Below are positions 1 through 4,483 of a DNA stretch of 5,066 nt, piece after piece. This stretch comes from Pseudomonadota bacterium (lineage in GTDB: Bacteria; Pseudomonadota; Alphaproteobacteria; Rhizobiales; Beijerinckiaceae), in assembly GCA_023422485.1 (NCBI GenBank), contig JAGTAM010000664.1, forward strand, positions 1 through 5,066, written 5' to 3'. The translations under genes were made by a program, and so were the position numbers. The first letter of the stretch is position 1, and every line of letters begins with the position of its first letter. The notes below the pieces were generated by a model. It ran no database searches, was not told the DNA's origin, and saw nothing but the letters and a program-made list of their open reading frames with translations.

Positions 1-823
1 CGTCGGGTTGCGGCGGCGCGGGCAGCCGCGTCGCCCGCGGGGCGAGCACGAACCGTGCCGCCTCGATCAGGTCAGCCTCGCCCGGTTCCGCGCGGCCCGC
101 CGCCGCCGCGATCAGCCGGGCGGCCCGGAGGGAGAGGAGTGGCGCCCGCAGGGATGCGACGCCGAAGGCTTCCGCGACGGCGCACAGGGTGGCGACCGAG
201 TCGTCCGGGGCCTGTTCCGATGGCGTCAGTGCCTGCGGCTCCCGTCCCTTCGGCGCCTCCCTCCGTGGTGATGCCGTCGCCCGCGCCTCGCGCAGGCCCA
301 CACTCGTCAGGTCGATGCGGAAGGCGAGCCGGTCGGCGAGGGCCGCCGCGACGGTTTCGTCCTCATTCCCCTCATTCTCCTGCCCTTCGTCGAGCAGCAC
401 GAGGCCGAACCGGGCCGGGAGCCGCGCGGCGAGGCCGTCGCGCTCCAGGGTGAGCGTTCCGGTGTCGAGGGAGCCCGTGAGCCGCGCGACCGTGCCGCGT
501 TCCAGCCGCTCGGCCATCGGCACCAGCACGAGCCCGCCATCGGCCTCCGCCAGAAGCCCGCGCTGGATCACCGGGCGGCCGGCGCGCAGGGTCGCGGGAA
601 GGTCGAGGCCGCCGATCAGCCGGTCGTCGGCGATGCCCGGCGGCATCCGGCGGATCGGCCCGGCGAAGAGGTTGCGCAGATGGTCGAGCCAAAGGTCGCG
701 CACCGGCCCGGCGCGGGCGCGCAGCACGATCCCGCCGAGGCCGTGCGGATCGGCGGCGAACAGGGCGGCGGCGCGCAGCGCGTCGTTCCAGACCCCGGCC
801 GGATCCTCGGGCTCCGGGGCCAT
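1..823 (-). CDS. bchD: Magnesium chelatase subunit D, N-terminal part (partial, runs off left edge)
   Basis: This is the N-terminal 274 residues of BchD, the subunit that works with the BchI ATPase and with BchH to insert Mg2+ into protoporphyrin IX, the first committed step of bacteriochlorophyll synthesis in the cytoplasm. Family landmarks are clear: GLGGIVLRARAGPVRD at residues 28-43, the RRMPPGIADDRLIGGLDL block at 58-75, LLAEADGGLVLVPMAERL at 90-107 in the Walker B region, RFGLVLLDEG at 138-147 and ADRLAFRIDL at 163-172. There is no Walker A P-loop, which is normal for the degenerate AAA+ domain of BchD. Residues 180-209 are a variable linker, 210-262 look like the helical AAA lid, and a proline-rich stretch begins near 266. 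BchD is usually about 550-650 residues, so the acidic/proline linker and the C-terminal von Willebrand A domain lie outside the window. The ATG at 823 is 8 nt after the stop of the DUF192 gene, so co-transcription and coupling are likely. I see no strong Shine-Dalgarno sequence. The identification rests on remembered family motifs. Confidence 0.88.
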   Translation of the reverse strand, partial: MAPEPEDPAGVWNDALRAAALFAADPHGLGGIVLRARAGPVRDLWLDHLRNLFAGPIRRMPPGIADDRLIGGLDLPATLRAGRPVIQRGLLAEADGGLVLVPMAERLERGTVARLTGSLDTGTLTLERDGLAARLPARFGLVLLDEGQENEGNEDETVAAALADRLAFRIDLTSVGLREARATASPRREAPKGREPQALTPSEQAPDDSVATLCAVAEAFGVASLRAPLLSLRAARLIAAAAGRAEPGEADLIEAARFVLAPRATRLPAPPQPD

Positions 824-831
824 TACGGGGC

Positions 832-1332
832 TCAGCGCTTGAACATCGGGTGCTCGACCCGGTCGCCGGCGCGGATGCCGAGCTTGGCGGCGGTGCCGGC
901 ATTGAGTTCGAGCACGGCCAGAACCGGTTCGCCGGACGAGATCACCTTGGTCGAGAGCGGCTCGGTGTCGGCGGCGATCCGGGCGATCGAGCCGTCGGAG
1001 CGGATGAACACCATGTCGAGGGAGAGGTAGGTGTTCTTCATCCACATGGTGGCCGGCGCCGGCCGCTCGAAGTCGAACAGCATGCCGTGGTCGGCGGCCA
1101 TGGAGCGGCGATACATCAGCCCCTTGGCGCGCTGCGCGTCGGTGCGCATCACCTCGACCTGGAAGGCGTGGCGGCCGTTCTTGGCGACGATGGCGAGCGG
1201 CTCGGTCGCGGCCTGGGCGGCGGGTGCCACGTCCTGGGCGCGGCCCGGCAGCGGCTGGGTCACCGCCAGCGCGGCGAGACAGGCGGCGAGTAGGAGCTTG
1301 GACGCGGATCGAAACACGGGCACGCGGATCAC
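832..1332 (-). CDS. Secreted DUF192 family protein
   Basis: A 166-residue exported protein of the DUF192 family, small single-domain proteins with no firmly established function. From the GTG at 1332 the N-terminus has basic residues (R3, R8, K12), a hydrophobic core at about 13-29 and a likely signal-peptidase I site near residues 30-33. The DUF192 domain spans roughly 46-164. It includes VEVMRTDAQRAKGLMYRRSM (59-78), GMLFDF (83-88), the signature MWMKNTYLSLDMVFI (96-110) and the closing VLELNAGTAAKLGIRAGD (140-157). The reading frame stays open upstream to an ATG at 1542, but that extension is arginine-rich and overlaps the cold-shock gene, so I reject it. The GTG at 1332 puts the signal peptide at the N-terminus and follows the preceding stop by 2 nt. 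A TTG at 1338, overlapping that stop, is an alternative. There is no clear ribosome binding site, which fits translational coupling. An L-A-A-C motif at residues 15-18 resembles a lipobox but lies too close to K12. Function is unknown. Confidence 0.88.
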   Translation of the reverse strand: MIRVPVFRSASKLLLAACLAALAVTQPLPGRAQDVAPAAQAATEPLAIVAKNGRHAFQVEVMRTDAQRAKGLMYRRSMAADHGMLFDFERPAPATMWMKNTYLSLDMVFIRSDGSIARIAADTEPLSTKVISSGEPVLAVLELNAGTAAKLGIRAGDRVEHPMFKR

Positions 1333-1334
1333 CG

Positions 1335-1943
1335 TCAATGGGAGGCCGGAAGCGCCCCGTCGACGAGGCGGACTTCCGCCGCCATAGCACCCTTCGAGCC
1401 GTCGCCGTAGCGCACCAGCACTTGCTCGCCGGGCTTCAACTCGGCGATGCCGTAGCGGCGCAGGGTCTCCATGTGGACGAAGATGTCCGGCGTGCCGTCG
1501 CCGCGGCTGAGGAAGCCGAAGCCGCGCAGGCGGTTGAACCACTTTACCACCGCGACCTCCAGGCCGCTCGTGGGCGTGACGACCTCATGCGTGCGCGCCA
1601 TCGGCAGCTCGGAGGGGTGGAGCGCGGTGGACTGATCCAGCGAGACTACCCGGAAGGCCTGCCAGCCGCGGGCGCGCTGCACCGCCTCGACCACGATCCG
1701 CGCGCCCTCGCTGGCAGCCTGGTGGCCATCCCGCCGCAGGCAGGTGATGTGCAGCAGCACGTCCGCCGAGCCGTCATCCGGCACGATGAAGCCAAACCCC
1801 TTCGAGACGTCGAACCACTTGATGCGCCCGGCGATCTCCACGAGTTCGGCCGGACGCTCCTCCTCGCTTTCCCGCTCTGTCGCGCGGTGCCGCATGTCCG
1901 GCGTGCGAAGCTCGACGGAACTCAATTCGTGATCGTTCGACAT
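1335..1943 (-). CDS. Double cold-shock-domain protein (CspA family)
   Basis: A 202-residue cytoplasmic protein with two cold-shock domains, OB folds that bind single-stranded RNA or DNA and act as RNA chaperones. Domain 1 covers about residues 36-103. It has IKWFDVSKGFGFI (41-53) carrying the RNP1 motif and DVLLHI (61-66) as RNP2. Domain 2 covers about 128-196, with VVKWFNRLRGFGFL (132-145) and DIFVHM (153-158). The aromatic and basic nucleic-acid-binding residues are intact in both. A charged, probably disordered N-terminal tail (1-35) and a 24-residue linker separate the parts. Two-domain proteins of about 200 residues are typical of alphaproteobacteria, whereas E. coli CspA has one domain and about 70 residues. 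The ATG at 1943 is the natural start, although its upstream sequence lacks a strong Shine-Dalgarno. The gene heads the run csp-DUF192-bchD and has a candidate promoter at 2002-2030. Whether it is cold-induced cannot be read from the sequence. Confidence 0.93.
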   Translation of the reverse strand: MSNDHELSSVELRTPDMRHRATERESEEERPAELVEIAGRIKWFDVSKGFGFIVPDDGSADVLLHITCLRRDGHQAASEGARIVVEAVQRARGWQAFRVVSLDQSTALHPSELPMARTHEVVTPTSGLEVAVVKWFNRLRGFGFLSRGDGTPDIFVHMETLRRYGIAELKPGEQVLVRYGDGSKGAMAAEVRLVDGALPASH

Positions 1944-2001
1944 GTAAGCAACCCGTGCCGAATCGCGCGGCGCAATCCCGGAGCTACGTTAACAAAGTCA
2001 G

Positions 2002-2030
2002 ATTACGCGGAAAGCCCGTTTGGCCGGCAA
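2002..2030 (-). promoter_or_regulatory. Candidate sigma70 promoter for the csp-DUF192-bchD run
   Basis: Read on the minus strand, TTGCCG (2030-2025, 4 of 6 matches to TTGACA) is followed by a 17-nt spacer and CGTAAT (2007-2002, 4 of 6 matches to TATAAT). Transcription would begin near 1995, giving a leader of about 50 nt before the csp start codon. Position and spacing are good. The hexamers are only moderate matches, as is common in GC-rich alphaproteobacteria. Confidence 0.4.
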
Positions 2031-2041
2031 CGGGACACTTC

Positions 2042-2053
2042 AAATGATCATTT
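2042..2053. promoter_or_regulatory. Perfect 12-bp palindrome AAATGATCATTT, candidate operator
   Basis: AAATGATCATTT is a perfect, AT-rich palindrome in otherwise GC-rich DNA. Its centre lies about 52 bp upstream of the predicted csp transcription start, just behind the candidate -35 element. This is a typical place for an activator, or for a regulator of the divergent genes. Two further TGATCA hexamers follow at 2109-2114 and 2119-2124. The binding protein is unknown. Confidence 0.35.
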
Positions 2054-2227
2054 TTCGCAGGCATGGCGACAATGCCGCATCTGGCCAGAGCCTGCCCGCG
2101 ATCCCGGCTGATCAGTCCTGATCACGATCCGCCTCGGGAGAGCGTGACAGGACAAAGGGTTAAGGTCGCCCCCGCCCGCGCTCACGGGCGCGCGACCCCT
2201 CTTGCGCTCGATCCGAAGTGTCGCAGG

Positions 2228-2248
2228 GCTGCCTGCCCGGCAGGCAGC
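2228..2248. repeat. 10-1-10 inverted repeat in the leader of the DUF1624 gene
   Basis: GCTGCCTGCC (2228-2237) and GGCAGGCAGC (2239-2248) are perfect inverted copies around a single C at 2238. As RNA this would fold as an 8-bp stem (2228-2235 with 2241-2248) with a CCCGG loop. As DNA it is a 21-bp dyad able to hold a dimeric repressor. It ends 53 nt before the ATG at 2302. No T-run follows, so a simple intrinsic terminator is unlikely. Confidence 0.5.
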
Positions 2249-2301
2249 GGCTTACGCGCGCACCCTTCGCCCGGACCCGCGAACGATGGTAGGCCGCGGC
2301 C

Positions 2302-3288
2302 ATGTCTGCCTCCCCTTCGTCCACGCCGCCCCGCCCGAGGCGGCGGATCGATGCCGTCGATCTGGCCCGCGGCGCGGCGCTTGCGGCGATGGCGGCCTAT
2401 CATGGGCTTTGGGATCTCGGGTTCCTGCAGCTCACGCCCCAGAACTACGCGCTGACGCCGCCGGGGCGGCTGGCGGCCCACGGCATTGCCGGCTCGTTCC
2501 TGCTGTTGGTCGGCGTCGGCCTCGTGCTTGCCAACGGCGACGGCGTGCGCTGGCGGCTCTTCGCCCTGCGTCTCGCTCGCATCGGCGGCGCGGCGCTCCT
2601 CATCACGGTGGCAACGCGGCTCGCTTTTCCGCAGAGCTACATCTTCTTCGGCATTCTTCACTGCATCGCCGTCTCCAGCCTGCTGGGACTGCCGTTCGTG
2701 TTCTTGCCGGCCTGGGTCGCGGCGCTCACCGCTGTCGGCGTGATGCTGGCCCCGCACGTCGTGTCCCATCCCCTGCTCGACGCTCCGGAATTCTATTTTC
2801 TCGGTCTGGGGCGGGGATTGCCGGACAGTAACGACTGGGTGCCGCTGTTTCCCTGGTTCGGGCTGGTGCTGGCCGGGATCGCACTCGCCCGTCTGTTTCG
2901 GCCGGTATTGGCCGGCTCGGCGCTCGCCCACTGGCGCGCCAGCAACCCGGTGGCGCGCGGAGCGGCTTTCGCCGGGCGGCACAGCCTCGCCGTCTACCTG
3001 ATCCACCAGCCGGTGCTGCTCGCCCTGCTGTCCGGCCTCGTGACGCTGACCGGTCCGCATCCGAAGGCCGGGCTCGCGAACTTCCGCAAGGATTACGTCG
3101 CGCACTGCACCCGCACCGGCGGCGAGGCGAATGCCTGCCGGATCGCCGCCCGCTGCACCGCCGACACCCTGCGGCAGGAGGGGCTCTGGGGCTCGGGCAA
3201 GCTCTATTCGGTCGACGAGCGAGCGAAGGCGCAGAGCCTGTCGCAACGCTGCTACGAGGCCGCGGAGGGGACCGCGGCCCCGCCGTAA
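2302..3288 (+). CDS. DUF1624 / HGSNAT-like membrane acyltransferase
   Basis: A 328-residue integral membrane protein of the DUF1624 family, usually annotated as heparan-alpha-glucosaminide N-acetyltransferase catalytic domain. In bacteria the real substrate is generally unknown, and acyl transfer to an envelope glycan is an inference. Landmarks are the N-terminal RIDAVDLARGAALAAMAAYH block (15-34, with a candidate active-site H34) and GLWDLGF (35-41), H60 before the second helix, YIFFGILHCIA (113-123), PLFPWFGLVLAGI (181-193) and GRHSLAVYLIHQP (225-237). Hydrophobic segments fall near 22-40, 62-77, 92-107, 114-133, 136-152, 180-199 and 228-250. A soluble tail (251-328) carries C269, C279, C285 and C317, and ends in a conserved-looking LRQEGLW stretch (290-296). 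I have seen similar cysteine-bearing tails in Rhizobiales members. The ATG at 2302 gives a basic cytoplasmic N-terminus before the first helix. The gene appears to be monocistronic, flanked by long non-coding regions. Confidence 0.86.
   Translation: MSASPSSTPPRPRRRIDAVDLARGAALAAMAAYHGLWDLGFLQLTPQNYALTPPGRLAAHGIAGSFLLLVGVGLVLANGDGVRWRLFALRLARIGGAALLITVATRLAFPQSYIFFGILHCIAVSSLLGLPFVFLPAWVAALTAVGVMLAPHVVSHPLLDAPEFYFLGLGRGLPDSNDWVPLFPWFGLVLAGIALARLFRPVLAGSALAHWRASNPVARGAAFAGRHSLAVYLIHQPVLLALLSGLVTLTGPHPKAGLANFRKDYVAHCTRTGGEANACRIAARCTADTLRQEGLWGSGKLYSVDERAKAQSLSQRCYEAAEGTAAPP
3258..3279 (+). terminator. GC-rich hairpin at the end of the DUF1624 gene, possible terminator
   Basis: GGCCGCGG (3258-3265) and CCGCGGCC (3272-3279) form a perfect 8-bp stem with the loop AGGGGA, ending 6 nt before the TAA stop. 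No T-run follows, so it may mark the 3' end of the mRNA, or aid Rho-dependent termination or stability, rather than act as a classical intrinsic terminator. It is also coding sequence, so chance in a GC-rich gene is possible. Confidence 0.3.
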
Positions 3289-3382
3289 GCCACAAGACAT
3301 GCGAAGCAGGCGCCGCGGGATATGCGGATTGAAGATCGTCGTTTCGCAACCGTGTTCCCGACGTCTCTCTGCCTTTTCGAAC

Positions 3383-3401
3383 GCGGTCGGTCATCGACCG
3401 C
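3383..3401. repeat. Perfect 7-bp inverted repeat, possible terminator hairpin
   Basis: GCGGTCG (3383-3389) pairs perfectly with CGACCGC (3395-3401) around the loop GTCAT. It lies about 95 nt past the stop of the acyltransferase gene. The downstream sequence has only short T runs, so termination here is a guess. Confidence 0.35.
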
Positions 3402-3595
3402 TCGCGAGGCCCTTTCGATCATTCGCGCGCTGGAGGCGGCAGCCGTCCTCGCAGCCGCGTCGCGATCGCGCTGCCCGACGGCCTCCCGCCGTAACGCGGG
3501 CCTCGCGAAATCCGTCGTCGGGTCAAAATTCGGAAAACTTGTCTTCGGAGTGGGCGCGGGGGCGTTTGATTGAATATATGAGCGTCTGAAAAATA

Positions 3596-3623
3596 TTGAC
3601 TCGGGATTTGTGCCGCTCATCAT
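3596..3623 (+). promoter_or_regulatory. Candidate promoter for the cysteine-rich protein gene
   Basis: TTGACT (3596-3601, 5 of 6 matches to the -35 consensus) is followed by a 16-nt spacer and CATCAT (3618-3623, 4 of 6 matches to the -10 consensus), in the most AT-rich part of the intergenic region. The start would be near 3630, with a leader of about 125 nt. A GACTC site (3598-3602) overlaps the -35 hexamer, so adenine methylation by a CcrM-type enzyme could influence it. Confidence 0.3.
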
Positions 3624-3682
3624 TGCCGAGTGATTCCGGCGGGATTTAAGATCGCCTTCACTCAAGGTTCCAAAGCTGTTCA

Positions 3683-3696
3683 GACGCTTCGGCGTC
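3683..3696 (+). promoter_or_regulatory. cUUCGg tetraloop hairpin in the leader of the cysteine-rich protein gene
   Basis: GACGC-TTCG-GCGTC forms a 5-bp stem closed by a C-G pair over a UUCG loop, one of the most stable RNA tetraloops known. It lies 60 nt before the ATG at 3757 and is not followed by a clear U-run. It may be a leader structure affecting stability or translation. A role is not proven. Confidence 0.4.
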
Positions 3697-3756
3697 GATT
3701 CTCCTCGTGGGCTGCTTTCCGCGCTCCTTCACTGCTGCTGGCAACAGGGGGTGGCC

Positions 3757-4305
3757 ATGTCGTTCGTCATCAGGGTGCTCGCGACCCTCGTCCTGTCGAT
3801 GGCGCTGCTGATCGCAACCAACAGTCCGTCAGCGGCGATTCAAGAGTGTCGATGGTTCGGCACGAAACCGTTCTGCGACGGCAAATGTCCGAGTGGATGG
3901 AGCTACACCGGCAGGCGCGAGGGATGCACGACCGGATCGCGCCGCTATTGCTGCCGTGAAGTGGCCAGGCCGCCGATTTCCGGACCCGTACCCCAGACGT
4001 GCCGTTGGTTCGGCACGAGGCCGTTCTGCAACGGCCAGTGCCCCAGTGGCTGGACGTATTCGGGTCAGCGGCAGAGCTGTACGACCGGCTCCCGGCGCTT
4101 CTGCTGCTATAGGGGGACGGTGCCTCCGCCGATCAGGCAGGGAGGTGATTTAACCCCGTCGCCGCTACCGTCCCCGGCGAGGTATTGCACGAATAATTGC
4201 GAGAATTGCCGGCGCGATGGATTGAGGTGCCGGCAGCGATCCCAGGCCGACGCAGCCTGCCCACTCAGCCAGTCGTTCTTCCAGGCTCCGCAGGCCTGCT
4301 TCTGA
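3757..4305 (+). CDS. Secreted cysteine-rich protein with tandem six-cysteine modules
   Basis: A 182-residue exported protein that I cannot assign to a named family. Residues 1-27 form a signal peptide (R6, hydrophobic core 7-20, likely cleavage after SAA near residue 27). The mature part holds 18 cysteines in three groups of six. Module 1 (31-66) and module 2 (82-117) are tandem copies with 27 of 36 residues identical. They share the pattern C-x8-C-x3-C-x12-C-x7-CC and the strings CRWFGT, PFC, CPSGW and CTTGSRR. A proline-rich spacer with PPP at 123-125 leads to a different C-terminal module (144-181) with the pattern C-x3-C-x2-C-x6-C-x9-C-x12-C. The even cysteine count, all after the signal peptide, implies disulfide bonding in the periplasm or outside the cell. 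The modules are rich in arginine. The ATG at 3757 is preferred over the GTG at 3751 because AGGGGG lies about 5 nt upstream of it. Codons such as TGT, GGA and AAA are more frequent in module 1 than in the neighbouring genes. Roles as an envelope-binding, antimicrobial or host-contact protein are all speculative. Confidence 0.85.
   Translation: MSFVIRVLATLVLSMALLIATNSPSAAIQECRWFGTKPFCDGKCPSGWSYTGRREGCTTGSRRYCCREVARPPISGPVPQTCRWFGTRPFCNGQCPSGWTYSGQRQSCTTGSRRFCCYRGTVPPPIRQGGDLTPSPLPSPARYCTNNCENCRRDGLRCRQRSQADAACPLSQSFFQAPQACF
3847..3954 (+). repeat. Cysteine-rich tandem module, copy 1
   Basis: This 108-bp segment encodes residues 31-66 of the secreted protein, from the first cysteine to the CC pair. 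By my count it matches copy 2 at 80 of 108 bases. Many of the conserved residues use different synonymous codons in the two copies, so the duplication is old and the protein sequence, not the DNA, has been kept. Confidence 0.9.
4000..4107 (+). repeat. Cysteine-rich tandem module, copy 2
   Basis: This 108-bp segment encodes residues 82-117, starting 153 bp (51 codons) after copy 1. All six cysteines and the tryptophans keep their spacing. The nine residue changes are mostly conservative, such as K/R, S/T and Y/F, and several remove charge (D to N, K to Q, R to Q, E to Q). Confidence 0.9.
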
Positions 4306-4323
4306 GGCGCCCGGGCGCTTCAG
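4302..4323 (+). terminator. Hairpin overlapping the stop codon of the cysteine-rich gene
   Basis: CTGAGGCGC (4302-4310) and GCGCTTCAG (4315-4323) pair over a CCGG loop, giving a 9-bp stem with one G-U pair. The TGA stop codon (4303-4305) is inside the left arm. No T-run follows, so this may be a 3'-end stabilising structure or an atypical terminator. Confidence 0.4.
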
Positions 4324-4483
4324 GCGAGGACCGTGATTTCGGTCGGCAGCGGCTTTGCAGCGTTTCAGCCCCGTCTGCCGTCCACCCGCATCAGGCGGGC
4401 GGCGCGCCGAGATCGAGACGTCGAGAAGACGCTCGCCGGGCTCGCCGTCCGTTCCATCGCTCTCGGTCGGATCTCGAGGGATC
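4306..4483. other. Convergent intergenic region
   Basis: These 178 bp lie between the stops of the cysteine-rich gene and efp. Apart from the stop-codon hairpin there is a weak 5-bp stem at 4385-4399 (CCCGC/GCGGG) and a short direct repeat ATCTC-N5-ATCTC at 4471-4485, next to the efp stop. Short reading frames here on both strands look like chance. No clear intrinsic terminator for efp is visible. Confidence 0.5.

Larger units (their letters stand above)
1944..2301. other. Divergent intergenic region between csp and the DUF1624 gene
   Basis: These 358 bp separate the minus-strand csp run from the plus-strand acyltransferase gene, and I see no coding sequence in them. The csp-proximal half (about 1980-2060) is AT-richer and holds the candidate csp promoter and the 12-bp palindrome. 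The middle contains paired TGATCA sites 10 bp apart. The half next to the acyltransferase gene is very GC-rich and contains the 10-1-10 inverted repeat at 2228-2248. No convincing -35/-10 pair for the rightward gene was found. GGTAGG at 2288-2293, 8 nt before the ATG at 2302, may act as its ribosome binding site. Confidence 0.6.
3289..3756. other. Long intergenic region upstream of the cysteine-rich protein gene
   Basis: These 468 bp lie between the acyltransferase and the cysteine-rich secreted protein. A perfect hairpin sits at 3383-3401 (stem GCGGTCG/CGACCGC, loop GTCAT). It could end the upstream transcript, though no T-run follows. From about 3525 to 3660 the base composition becomes clearly AT-richer, which suggests promoter DNA. 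A candidate promoter, three GANTC sites and a cUUCGg hairpin are found there. An 83-codon plus-strand reading frame at 3322-3573 has fairly G/C-rich third positions in its middle part. It lacks a ribosome binding site and resembles nothing I can name with confidence, so I do not call it a gene. Confidence 0.55.

Noticed and set aside
189..842. Long plus-strand frames opposite bchD
   Set aside because: Serine/arginine-rich translations with no family motifs. The minus strand reads as BchD with many family motifs.
1278..1332. Lipoprotein lipobox (L-A-A-C) in the DUF192 protein
   Set aside because: K12 leaves only five hydrophobic residues before C18, which is too short for a lipoprotein signal. 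A longer hydrophobic core followed by an ordinary cleavage site fits better.
832..1542. N-terminal extension of the DUF192 protein to an ATG at 1542
   Set aside because: It overlaps the cold-shock gene by about 200 bp, encodes an arginine-rich string typical of a wrong frame, and would bury the signal peptide.
1224..2111. 295-codon plus-strand frame opposite the csp and DUF192 genes
   Set aside because: It is antisense to two well-supported genes and its composition is typical of a shadow frame in GC-rich DNA.
2144..2172. Promoter for the acyltransferase from GTGACA
   Set aside because: No acceptable -10 hexamer occurs 16-18 nt downstream. The region there is C-rich.
2182..3300. 372-codon minus-strand frame opposite the acyltransferase
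   Set aside because: No recognisable domain, rich in R/G/Q/E. The plus strand encodes a clear membrane protein with family motifs.
3252..3665. 137-codon minus-strand frame across the 3' end of the acyltransferase and the intergenic region
   Set aside because: It overlaps the real gene end, has no ribosome binding site and no recognisable motifs.
3751..3759. GTG at 3751 as start of the cysteine-rich protein
   Set aside because: The G-rich ribosome binding site AGGGGG would overlap or abut this codon. It is well spaced for the ATG at 3757.
4123..4131. Functional link between EF-P and the PPP codons of the neighbouring cysteine-rich protein
   Set aside because: A single PPP tract (residues 123-125) is common in GC-rich genomes, and the genes are convergent with separate promoters, so adjacency is probably coincidence.
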